Shown: one piece after another, positions 16,333 to 24,900 of the stretch
Numbering within the stretch: position 1 is the first letter of the stretch
Layout of the letters: the number at the start of each line of letters is the position of its first letter
Origin: Tengunoibacter tsumagoiensis
GTDB lineage: Bacteria; Chloroflexota; Ktedonobacteria; Ktedonobacterales; Ktedonobacteraceae
Direction of reading: 5' to 3'
Length of the DNA stretch: 64,000 nucleotides
Assembly: GCF_003967535.1 (NCBI RefSeq)
Contig: NZ_BIFR01000002.1
Location: 744,001-808,000 of the forward strand
Program-made: the position numbers and the translations under genes
Notes under the pieces: model-generated
Told to the model about the DNA's origin: nothing
Database searches by the model: none
Seen by the model: the letters and a program-made list of their open reading frames with translations, nothing else

Positions 16333-17277
16333 ATGGAAGAAGCTACTTATGGTCATTTGCAGCAACGGCTCATACAGCTTTATCTTGATCAGCACTATAC
16401 CCAGGCATTGGAATTCATAGAGCAAGAGGAGAAGCGCTTCCCAGAGAACACTCTGGAGATAGCGTACTGGCGTCTCTGTCTTCTTACCTTAACCGAAAGA
16501 CAGACAGAGGCCCTCCATCTCTTCCGTGAGACAGTAGATCAGGGGGGATGGTTTGGGCCAATGATGTTAGAACAAGATCCTGATCTGGTCACGCTACGTC
16601 CACTACCAGCATTTCAAGATCTGCTTGAAGTCTGCCGCCAGCGCTTCCATAAGATCAAAGAGACCATACAACCTGAATTATTTGTTGAAGAGCCAGTGAC
16701 TCATTCCACAACGTATCCTCTCTTAATTGCACTGCATGGGAATGAAGGCAATGCTCGCTCTACAATGGACATCTGGCGTCAGAGCACAGCTCAAGGGTGG
16801 CTGATAGGTGCGCCTACATCTTCTCAGATAGTTGGTCCGCACTCCTGTGTCTGGGACGATCGTCAAGCAGGTGTCCATGAGATACGCATGCACCTGAGTA
16901 AACTGACAAACGAGTATCCTCTTGATCTGGAGCGGGTTGTCATTGGAGGTTACTCGATGGGGGCTGGTCTGGCGATCTGGACAGTACTCAACCAATTCGT
17001 CAAAACCTGTGGTTTTATTGCTTTTGCCCCCTATCTCACTCCTGAAGAGCTTGAGGCATTACCCGCACTGCTCAAAAATCCAGATTTAGCCCAGGTGCAT
17101 GGCACGATCCTCGTTGGAGAGAAAGATAGTACCTGCCTGAACGTCTCGCGTAGAGTTGTTGAGCTTATGCATGCCCATCATCTCCCCTGTACTTTGCAGA
17201 TTCACCCTGAACTAGATCATCGCTATCCATCCAATTTCCCAGAATTTTTAAGCCGAGGACTAACCATATTTCATTAA
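16333..17277 (+). CDS. Alpha/beta-hydrolase with N-terminal TPR-like helices
   Basis: Residues 1-110 are helical with a TPR-like pattern (LYLDQHYTQALEFIEQEEKRFP). Residues 125-314 form an alpha/beta hydrolase: LLIALHGNEGN gives the oxyanion loop, GGYSMGAGLA carries the nucleophile Ser, GEKDSTC the acid and PELDHRYP the catalytic His. Related proteins are annotated as phospholipase/carboxylesterase-like hydrolases. AAGGGGATC precedes the ATG. It is divergent from the P450 with a shared upstream region of about 310 bp. Substrate unknown. Confidence 0.82.
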   Translation: MEEATYGHLQQRLIQLYLDQHYTQALEFIEQEEKRFPENTLEIAYWRLCLLTLTERQTEALHLFRETVDQGGWFGPMMLEQDPDLVTLRPLPAFQDLLEVCRQRFHKIKETIQPELFVEEPVTHSTTYPLLIALHGNEGNARSTMDIWRQSTAQGWLIGAPTSSQIVGPHSCVWDDRQAGVHEIRMHLSKLTNEYPLDLERVVIGGYSMGAGLAIWTVLNQFVKTCGFIAFAPYLTPEELEALPALLKNPDLAQVHGTILVGEKDSTCLNVSRRVVELMHAHHLPCTLQIHPELDHRYPSNFPEFLSRGLTIFH

Positions 17278-17833
17278 TTCAGCATAGACACAAACAAGTA
17301 CCTGCCAGATGCTGTGTTGATCGATTAAATCCGGCAGGTCGTGCATCTCCAGGTAATTGGCTACTCTCTCCATCACCAACCTGTGCAAGGCCTTCAATAC
17401 ATCCTCATGCGCCCTGTCAAACTTCACTCAACAGAGCAAACAACTGCGCAAACGTCATCTCTCTTCTCACAAATGCATGCGTAAAGTGGCCAGAACGAGT
17501 ACGTTGTAGAGATTATTATGTACAGACGCATTACATAGAGAGTAATTGCAGCAAGAGAAGTATGTTTTATTCTTATAAGGAACGAACTATCACTATAGTA
17601 GAATGAATGCTAGTTTTCTTATGTGAGATAAGAAGAGCAGTCAACCTTCCGGAGAGGTTATTTGACCACTTTCTATGGCTTCATGGGCACATAGTCAGCG
17701 ACAAAACCATTATAGATGTGCTTAAATTATAGAAAGAGGTGAATAAGAGAGGGAGCTCTCTCTTATAGATCATGGATAGAGCAGACTGGATACGTACAGG
17801 GATGTAATATCAAGCAAGGAATGGTGGAAATAC
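17278..17833. other. Intergenic region with a possible small minus-strand coding relic
   Basis: A minus-strand frame at 17260-17427 (GTG start, 55 residues, ending in ...VYAELMKYG) is preceded in another frame by MTFAQLFALLSEV, and together they look like one small helical protein broken by a frameshift. I do not recognise it. An 11-bp imperfect stem at 17300-17310/17329-17339 could instead be the terminator of the hydrolase gene. Confidence 0.25.
17744..17765 (+). promoter_or_regulatory. Inverted repeat upstream of the NHLP-like gene
   Basis: Arms TAAGAGAG (17744-17751) and CTCTCTTA (17758-17765) flank 6 bp, about 70 bp before the small gene at 17834. Candidate operator; no regulator is assigned. 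Confidence 0.35.
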
Positions 17834-18043
17834 ATGAGTTGGAAAACAATCAATACGATTTTAGCATTGGCAGCTGTTGACGAAACATTTTGTCATGAGT
17901 TGTTAAAGAATCCCGTTGTCGCCATACAGATGCGTCAGTTTTCTTTGTCTTCAGAGGAACAAATGAAGATTAGCCGCATTCGTGCCTCCGACCTATCCGA
18001 ATTTAGCAAAATGGTCCTGATTTTATTTAGACAAAATGAGTAG
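17834..18043 (+). CDS. NHLP-clan (Os1348/Franean1_4349-like) small leader-type protein
   Basis: A 69-residue protein whose layout, MSWKTINTILALAAVDETF then LLKNPVVAI, a Leu/Ser-rich SLSSEEQMKI step and ASDLSEFSKMVL, resembles from memory the nitrile-hydratase-alpha-like leader clan found as orphan small proteins in Chloroflexota. Clan members serve as leaders of ribosomally made modified peptides, though many lack an obvious core. Here there is no Cys- or Ser/Thr-rich core after the leader, and no modification enzyme (LanM, YcaO, radical SAM) is nearby. A GGTGG site precedes the ATG. Two SARP regulators lie directly downstream on the other strand. Family match moderate, function open. Confidence 0.6.
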   Translation: MSWKTINTILALAAVDETFCHELLKNPVVAIQMRQFSLSSEEQMKISRIRASDLSEFSKMVLILFRQNE

Positions 18044-18178
18044 GGTTCTTCCCTCACGATGTTTTGATCGAAACTCTTGTATTCTCTTTTGAGAAGAGTC
18101 TTTTGAAAGTGTTATAGGTGAAAGAAGAGGATGGGATGACGCAAAGGGATCATCCATAGTGTGGATGGATGCCGCAGA

Positions 18179-19027
18179 CTATCCCTCTCTGAGCAAAAGC
18201 TTTTTTTGTAATTCCTGTAATTCCTTCCCCGGCTCTATTTTTAGTTGTTGGCGAAGAATCCCTCTAAATGTCTCTAATTTATTCATCGCGATGGAGATAT
18301 TTCCCTGTTTGAGATATGCCTGAATAATTGCTGCAATGGCAGGTTCACAATATGGATCCAATGAGAGAGCCTGATAGGCATACTCCTGCATCTCCTCTAA
18401 TTCATTGCGTTGCTGATAGATATGAATGAGTCGCAGCAACGTTTGAGAGTAGATATACTCAAAATGCTGACGATATGGTGTAAGCCATTCTTCCTCAGCA
18501 TCTTCTGTTAAAAACCCAAGATTACAGTAATTTGAAACTTTGCGGTAATAGAAAGAGGCTTTTGTGTAATTTTCTTGCATATCAAAGGTTCTGGCAGTAT
18601 CAAAAAGAGTTTGAATATCAGTAGTATCAGTCCACCAACTATCGTCCATCGCAAACCAATAAAAATTAGAGGCTTGACGGCGAATAAACTTAGATTCTTG
18701 CCGATGATTTAACGTTGGCTCCAGGAGGCGGCGAAGGCAGTGGATAGTGACATGCAGGTTACAAAAAGCCGCCTCCATAGGGAGATTTGGCCAGAAAAGA
18801 TCAATGAATTGATCCGCTGAATAGAGTTTTCCCGGGTTGAGCATAAACCATTTTAACAGTGTTTTTGCTTTATTGCGGCGCCACATCGTCTCTTTTATCC
18901 AGGTGTTATCACAATAGACACGGAACTGTCCAAAGGCATAGGCTCGATAGATAGATTGTTGTTCGCGTTCACGTGGATGGAGAGAGGGCCCTTGATTTTG
19001 TCCCAGCGTATAGCGTGATTGTAACAT
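18179..19027 (-). CDS. SARP/BTAD-family transcriptional regulator, paralogue 1
   Basis: Probable pathway activator of 282 residues. About residues 28-115 form an OmpR-type winged helix (FGQFRVY, then the WRRNKAKTLLKWFMLNPG recognition region), and residues 125-280 a bacterial transcriptional activation domain of TPR-like helices ending in IEPGKELQELQKKLL. It is clearly paralogous to the protein at 20507-21382, sharing WRRNKAKTLLKWF, LHVTI and RQES.FIRR. AAGGAGAAACATCT before the ATG is a strong ribosome site. It lies 54 bp downstream of the recombinase gene on the same strand, so the two are probably co-transcribed. Confidence 0.88.
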   Translation of the reverse strand: MLQSRYTLGQNQGPSLHPREREQQSIYRAYAFGQFRVYCDNTWIKETMWRRNKAKTLLKWFMLNPGKLYSADQFIDLFWPNLPMEAAFCNLHVTIHCLRRLLEPTLNHRQESKFIRRQASNFYWFAMDDSWWTDTTDIQTLFDTARTFDMQENYTKASFYYRKVSNYCNLGFLTEDAEEEWLTPYRQHFEYIYSQTLLRLIHIYQQRNELEEMQEYAYQALSLDPYCEPAIAAIIQAYLKQGNISIAMNKLETFRGILRQQLKIEPGKELQELQKKLLLREG

Positions 19028-19081
19028 AGATGTTTCTCCTTAATCTCCCTATAAGGCCGTCGCCATAGTGTGCTTTCTGGA

Positions 19082-20167
19082 TTATTGGCACTGAGAACCT
19101 ACTCCAAAGGCATCGGCGAGCGCGGATGCATGAGGCGTACACGCCTTTTTTAGCCTGGACAGATAGTCTTTTGTGCTGGCAATATTGGCGTGTCCTAGTT
19201 CTTCTTGAATAAAGGTCACAGGAGCACCAAGATCTTCTAATGTCATGGCAAATGTATAGCGCAGAGATTTGACAGACGAAACGCCGAGATGGGCCTCGCA
19301 GATATCGGCGATCGTCTGAGCGCCAATACGTTGACCATAGGTGCGATCACTAAAAGATATCCAGATTGGAGCATGAGGATCAAGGTTTTCCAGTGGGAAA
19401 GGATAGATAGTCTGGAGATAGTGCAAGAAGAGCTGAGATAAACGACTATCTAATACATTATAAAGAGCGTTTTTTGCTCTGGGATCTGTAAAGAGGAGCG
19501 TTACTGTATCATCTGCATTGATCTCTACACATTGCCAGACAAGCGACGTGAGTTCTTTGGCACTGCGCCCGGTATTGACTGCTACCTGTAGAAGCACATA
19601 GTCACGCAACCCCCTCGGGGTAGAGCGGTTAATCTTTTTCAACTTGTTACGAACTTCTTGAGGAGTAAGTGGCTGCGCTTTTGTGTATTTTTGTACTGGA
19701 GAGCGGGCTAACTGTTCTGCCGGGTTGTTCTCTTGATACCAGCCATAGGTAATCATCCAATCATAGAAGCTTGAGATAGCAGCAATACGCTGATTAGAAG
19801 TTGAAGGAGCGACCTTCCCCTGCTGCTGACTCAGAGAAGTACGCAGATAGACCCAGGTTTGTAGGGCTGGAATGAGTTGAGCAAGTGGGCTATCAAGATC
19901 CAACTGCCGTTCCTGGAGGTAAGCCCGTAACGACTGAAGGGTCTTGCCATAGAGCGTTTCGGTCAATGCGCTTTTGGACAGAGCGTACTTATCAAAGAGC
20001 CAGAGATGGATGGCTTGTTCCATACGATCGTCGTTGCGGGGAGCGATCCTGGCCTGTTTTGAGCGCAAAGAGATAATAGACGTATCCTGATGATGCCCCG
20101 GTTCCTGGCCGGTATGTTCGATAAAGCTTCTCTCAGGAAAAGCTGCCTGTTGATGAGATAGTTTCAT
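19082..20167 (-). CDS. Tyrosine recombinase/integrase
   Basis: Site-specific recombinase of 361 residues. Residues 45-150 look like a SAM-like core-binding domain, residues 165-350 the catalytic domain. Catalytic residues seen: Arg in NTGRSAKELTSL, the C-terminal box KSLRYTFAMTLEDLG with Arg, LGHANIAST with the second His, and Tyr in KDYL. The residue three before the box Arg is Lys where His is usual (HxxR to KxxR). GAGGAG gives a strong ribosome site, itself inside a short palindrome (20168-20180) that could occlude it. No att site or integrated element is evident; its place between SARP paralogues suggests a domesticated role or a phage-derived relic. Confidence 0.87.
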   Translation of the reverse strand: MKLSHQQAAFPERSFIEHTGQEPGHHQDTSIISLRSKQARIAPRNDDRMEQAIHLWLFDKYALSKSALTETLYGKTLQSLRAYLQERQLDLDSPLAQLIPALQTWVYLRTSLSQQQGKVAPSTSNQRIAAISSFYDWMITYGWYQENNPAEQLARSPVQKYTKAQPLTPQEVRNKLKKINRSTPRGLRDYVLLQVAVNTGRSAKELTSLVWQCVEINADDTVTLLFTDPRAKNALYNVLDSRLSQLFLHYLQTIYPFPLENLDPHAPIWISFSDRTYGQRIGAQTIADICEAHLGVSSVKSLRYTFAMTLEDLGAPVTFIQEELGHANIASTKDYLSRLKKACTPHASALADAFGVGSQCQ

Positions 20168-20292
20168 AGAGGACTCCTCTCTTTGACTTTCTGTTTATCT
20201 GCCTGAAGATGGCATCGATCTTCTCTTTCTATGCATCGTGTTGGTCGAAGGAATGCCTATTCAAATGATACTGCTGAACATTTGAAAAAGAC

Positions 20293-20317
20293 TTCGCACT
20301 TACTTCGCACGTATCGC
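20293..20317 (-). promoter_or_regulatory. Candidate SARP box upstream of the recombinase operon
   Basis: TTCGC occurs at 20293-20297 and again at 20304-20308, exactly 11 bp apart, with a third TCGC at 20314-20317. SARP activators bind direct heptamer repeats phased at 11 bp. The same three-part pattern recurs at 21754-21777. It lies about 125 bp upstream of the recombinase start. Confidence 0.5.
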
Positions 20318-20424
20318 AGACTCTTGTTCTGGATCAGAATTGATCTTCTGAGGGCGGCTCTGCTGAGGGAAGGCACATCTGTGTGACTTCATGCTTCTGT
20401 CCATAGTTCAGAATGAGCAAATAA

Positions 20425-20520
20425 AAAGAAGCTCTTAGCTGGTCTTCTAAAGAAGCTCTTAGCTGGTCTTCTAAAGAAGCTCTTAGCTGGTCTTCTAAAG
20501 AAGCTCTTAGCTGGTCTTCT
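20425..20520. repeat. Four tandem copies of a 24-bp unit
   Basis: The units at 20425, 20449, 20473 and 20497 are identical (core GAAGCTCTTAGCTGGTCTTC). Each has short self-complementary ends (AGAAG/CTTCT), and together they may act as multiple terminator-like hairpins. The last unit contains the stop codon and last four codons of the SARP gene ending at 20507. Confidence 0.9.
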
Positions 20521-21382
20521 TAAGAAGGGAGCGGCTTTTTGGCGCTGCTATAAGGATATTTTTTCGTAATGAGAGAAGATCATCACTCGGATTGATTCCA
20601 AGATCCTGCTGAAGCAATTTTTGGAAATCGTCAATTTTGCGTATCGCTCCTGGAATATTTCCTTGCTGAAGAAAAATCTGGATAATGGCTTTAACCGCAG
20701 ATTCACAATAAGGATCGCTGGAGAGCACTCGTTGTGAATAAACAAAGGCCTCATCGAACTTTTCGAGATGCGTACATAAATGTATGAGCTTCTCGAGAAC
20801 CTGTGCATTGATTATGTCGTATTTACGACGATAGGCGCAAAAAGTATCGTCATAAGTATCTTCTGGCAGAAATTCAAGGTAGCAGTAACTCGTAATGGTG
20901 TGATAATGATAAAAAAGGGCCATAGTATCTCTACGTTGTTCAGCCTCCTTAGCTGCGCTCACATGATAGTGAATATCAAAGAGATCAGACCACCATGTTT
21001 CATCCATTTCAAAGCAGTAGAAATTATTTTTACTGCGACGTATGAAGCTCGATTCTTGACGAGCAGGCAGATCGGGTTCCAATATATGGCGGAGATAATT
21101 GATTGTGACATGAAGATTCCGTAATCCTGCCGTTCTTGTAATATGTGGCCAGAATAGTTTTACCAATTGGTCGGCAGAGAACATCACGCCAGGGTTGAGG
21201 ACAAACCACTTTAGAAGCGTCTTTGCTTTATTTCTTCGCCATGCCGGTTCTTCTAAAACATGTTTCCCGCGCAAGATACGAAAAGGGCCAAAGAAATACA
21301 CTTTGTATTGAAAAGAGCTGCCTCTTGATAGATAGATTTCATCTTCTTTTGCTCTCGAATGCTCCTGTTTTATCGTATTCAT
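20507..21382 (-). CDS. SARP/BTAD-family transcriptional regulator, paralogue 2
   Basis: Probable pathway-specific activator of 291 residues. The N-terminal winged helix (FFGPFRILRG, WRRNKAKTLLKWFVLNPG, SADQLVKLFWP) at about 28-115 is followed by a helical BTAD domain ending in INPSDDLLSLRKNIL. Its closest relative in the window is the SARP at 18179-19027. The C-terminal codons and stop lie in the fourth copy of a 24-bp tandem repeat, so repeat expansion probably replaced the original 3' end. An AGGAG site lies 8 nt before the ATG. A 53-codon peptide gene lies 62 bp upstream on the same strand and is probably in the same transcript. Confidence 0.88.
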   Translation of the reverse strand: MNTIKQEHSRAKEDEIYLSRGSSFQYKVYFFGPFRILRGKHVLEEPAWRRNKAKTLLKWFVLNPGVMFSADQLVKLFWPHITRTAGLRNLHVTINYLRHILEPDLPARQESSFIRRSKNNFYCFEMDETWWSDLFDIHYHVSAAKEAEQRRDTMALFYHYHTITSYCYLEFLPEDTYDDTFCAYRRKYDIINAQVLEKLIHLCTHLEKFDEAFVYSQRVLSSDPYCESAVKAIIQIFLQQGNIPGAIRKIDDFQKLLQQDLGINPSDDLLSLRKNILIAAPKSRSLLKKTS

Positions 21383-21444
21383 ACATTGCTCTCCTGCTTC
21401 AACTGATTAGTGGCTGTCGGTTACTTCTCTTCTCGTGAGTTTGA

Positions 21445-21606
21445 CTATGGCCATGGATCTCCGTTAGGATGAACTGCCAGCAGTAGTATCATGGCTAGAC
21501 TCATTATGAGAAATGCTTGTTTGAGCCGTTGTGGGTTGTTGACAGTACGATGGATAAAAAACCAGGTAGATAATAGAAAAGCCCGAATATGGTTGATAGT
21601 GTTCAT
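21445..21606 (-). CDS. Small hydrophobic peptide, 53 residues, unrecognised
   Basis: A short gene I found by reading the gap. AAAGGA sits 8 nt before the ATG at 21606 and the frame ends at a TAG at 21445. The product has two hydrophobic patches (IRAFLLSTWFFIH, about 7-19, and FLIMSLAMILLLAVH, about 32-46) separated by a basic stretch (RTVNNPQRLKQ) and ends in the polar tail HPNGDPWP. That shape fits a small membrane peptide or a precursor of an exported signal peptide. It precedes a SARP gene on the same strand and follows a candidate SARP box. No homologue is recognised and expression is unproven. Confidence 0.5.
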   Translation of the reverse strand: MNTINHIRAFLLSTWFFIHRTVNNPQRLKQAFLIMSLAMILLLAVHPNGDPWP

Positions 21607-21753
21607 GAAGATAATCCTTTCTTAAGCATCGACTTGTTTCCCTCCAGGAGGGAAATGCTCTATAGCATCACGCTGGTTACCTGTGTCTTGTCAGATGTTG
21701 TACAAGATCACTGCTTTCTGATAGAAGTGTAACCTGAGGTGCTCAGCGAGCCC

Positions 21754-21777
21754 TTCGCGTATTATTCGCACTATCGC
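21754..21777 (-). promoter_or_regulatory. Candidate SARP box upstream of the peptide/SARP operon
   Basis: TTCGC at 21754-21758 and 21765-21769 are exactly 11 bp apart, with a third TCGC at 21774-21777, matching the pattern at 20293-20317. It lies about 150 bp upstream of the small peptide start. Cross- or autoregulation by the SARP paralogues is inferred. The rest of 21607-21993 shows no gene. Confidence 0.5.
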
Positions 21778-21993
21778 TTGCTAAGCGCATAGCTCATCTC
21801 ATTGCTCTTGATTTCTACACAAGAGCTTCATGTTAGTGATGCTTTTGGTAACTAAGCCGTGTGTTTACGTCTTTCTTAATTGCCTGAAGAGGTAGGAGGA
21901 GATCCTATCGTTGCATAAGAGTCAGCTGAGGCTGATTGAAAAGATTGAGAACACTCTCCTTCTTTGTGGTATCAGCGTATGGTCAGCCTTGTA

Positions 21994-24900
21994 TTATCCA
22001 CGATGAATGGACCGTTGGTAGAGTGTTTGGATTGCAGACCCGGGCTCCGTCCCCAACTCCTCAGAGAGAGTTTCACGGCAGCGTTGATATTGTCGTAAAG
22101 CCAGACCGCGTTTTCCTTGTCGTAAGTAGCAGCGCATCAGCCAATAATGAGCCTCTTCATAGCAATTGTCTATCGTCAAGATCTGTTGTAGGTGATCGAT
22201 ACTTTCATCAAATTGGTCCTCGTGCCAGGCGATTTGAGCCAGTTGATTACGAGCATCCAGGTATGCATGTTGCAAATTATCGCGTTGCAAGATACACCAA
22301 TCACTGTAGAATGACTGCACATATTGACCATGATATAAGTTGACCATTGACAGGAGAGCCTCTTTATAGGCTTTGTCATCTTGAGTAAATGCCTGTTTCG
22401 CTTTCGACTGATAGTCAAGAAAAGCGGCCACATCATAGGAGATATTGGGCCCATAGTGGGAAGGGAGATCGAGCGTATACAGACTTCCTTGTGTAATAAT
22501 GCAGGGAGTTTCAAGGGCTTTGCGTAAATAATAGACAGTCGAATGAAACGTTTGATTGATCTGCTCATCAACTTCGCTCCAGAGAGCAGTAATGATCTGC
22601 TCTTTTCGCATTGGTTTGCCGCAATTGAGTAAGAAGAAAAAAAGTTCCATCGAACGAGCCATCCGCCAGCGCGTAATAGGGCGATCTTGCAAAGAAACCA
22701 GTGGCTCACCAAAGGCCTGAATCGTAATTTTTGGTTGTGGAGTGGTGACCTGAAGCACCTGAAGCGCCTCACCTTCAGCTATCTGCTGCTTCTGGTCTAC
22801 GGGCGTACGAACCTCTGGCACCAGAGATGTAGGAGCGATAAGATTGCGAACAGCAGCCATTTCAGGTAGAGTTTCGATGGCTCGTTGAAGTGTGGGGAGC
22901 CGTTGCACTTCACTGAGTACTAAATGTTCATAGCCATTTTTTACTTTTGACTGCTTTGCAACCCATTGCATGCGGTGTGCGCAGTCAGAGATCTGTTGCA
23001 ATTCTAATTGGCAAGCAGATAGACGTATAGCGGCTTGAAGGGATTCAGATTTGAGACCCATGGTATTGAAAGAGGCCTGTATATGCAGTAGACGCGGATA
23101 AGCCTCAGTATAGCGTTGCTGGTAGAAGAGAATCGTCCCATAGACCAGTTCATAGATTGCCTGTTCATAGCCGGGTAAAGAAGTATTTTTCGGGTCGGGG
23201 ATACTGACTTCTGAGAGGAGTAGCAAAGCGGTTGAGGCATCCCCCATATAAAGATATGTCGTAGATAGCATACAGAGCGCATAATTGATAAGATACTTAT
23301 CTTCAACCTGCCTTGCCAGAGCCAGGCCATTCTCAATAGCTTCAAGTGATTTTTCATAAAAAGTGCGTTGTTGATGAAGGACCCCTAAATTGACAAGAGC
23401 ATAAGCTTGTCCACGTAAAAAGTTGGTAGGCTTACGAGCCAGATTTAATGCCTCATTAAAAGCACTCTCAGCATCGTCGAATGCGCCCTGACGTTGTTTA
23501 ATGAGCGCCAGACGGGTTATATTATTGATCTTTCCCCATTCATCGTGGAGCAACTCCCCATAGGAGATCGCGCGTGTAATATGGTGTTCTGCCAGTGAAA
23601 AATTTCCCAACAGACTGTAAGTGCTTGCCAGAGCGCCATGAATCTCAGCCGTACGATGGTTCATGGTATGTCTCCCAAGCAATTGGAGCGCCTTTTGCAG
23701 GTGTTCAATGCCCACTGTATAATTGCCCTGGAGATTAGAGCAGACGCCTAATCGCGTATGAACTTCAGCACGTGTCTTTATTTCATGGGAAGGAAGATCC
23801 TTTAGCATCTGTTCACAGAGTATATTTACCTGATCATACCTGCCCCGCTGAAATAATGCCTGGCTACGGAGCACCTGTTGTTCAATGAAGAGCAATTTAG
23901 CCTGTTCATCTGATGTCAAAGATTGGTGGATACTACTCTGTTCTACCTGATCAAGAAGAGAGAGCGCATTCGTGTGATCTCCTGCAAGCAGATAGATCTT
24001 AGCGCGGAGGAGCGGCAGTTTGGGATAGCAAGCGAGCGTATAAGTAGGCAAGCTATCGATCCACCAGGTAAGCGTCTCTATATTTCCCTGGTCCATCATC
24101 TGCTCGTGGGCTGTTATGATCAGTTCTGCCACCATCACATGTTCTTTTGCTTCTTTCGCGTGATAGATTGCTTTCCTATAATCATCTGTTTCCTGAAAAA
24201 AGAGGGCAGCTCGATGATGTAAGGCCCGAAAACGTTCAGGAGCTTGATGGTGAAGCTCACTAGAGAATAATTCGCGCAACACAGGATGACACACATAGCT
24301 TATTTGAGTGCCCTCTCCGCTATGTGTGACAAACAGGCCATTCTGTTCAAGATATTGCAAGTGCTCATAGGCATCAGGAACATTGAGAATCTGTGAACAG
24401 AGCGAAGGAGTCATCTCAAGCAGTATCGAGGCTTCCTTAAGAAAGGAATAAACCTGTGGATGGTGTCTAAACACTTCATTGACCACATAGGAAAAGAGGT
24501 ATTGTCGATCTGTCTCGATTCCCTGATGCGCCATGATAAGAGAAGCATCATGGCTCTGTCGTAGCAATTGCATCGTGCTTAAGTGCGAACTGAGCAAGAT
24601 ACCGGTAATCCATCCTTCAAACGCATCAACAAGCTGTTTGGCTTCAGCTAGCGTCATCTGTCCTTTGCCCTGTAATTGAGCCAGTTGATAGATCTCTTGA
24701 GCATGAAATTGTAAGAATGCGCTCCCCATACCGATCATTTCCCGCCGCGCTAAAAGCGAAGCAAATTCAAGATCAGGTGTTGCTCTGCTGTCAATGATCA
24801 GGACACACTTTGTCGGTAATTTGCGGAGCAGATAATTGAGTAAGTCATTGATTTCCTGATACTCATTGACTTCTTGATAATTACAGAGAATAATGGCGAA

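Noticed and set aside
17300..17339. Certain terminator of the hydrolase gene
   Set aside because: The 11-bp stem has a mismatch, an 18-nt loop and no T-run, and may lie in a small coding relic, so it is only mentioned.
20425..20520. CRISPR-like array
   Set aside because: The 24-bp units are directly adjacent with no spacers and there are no cas genes; it is a simple tandem repeat.
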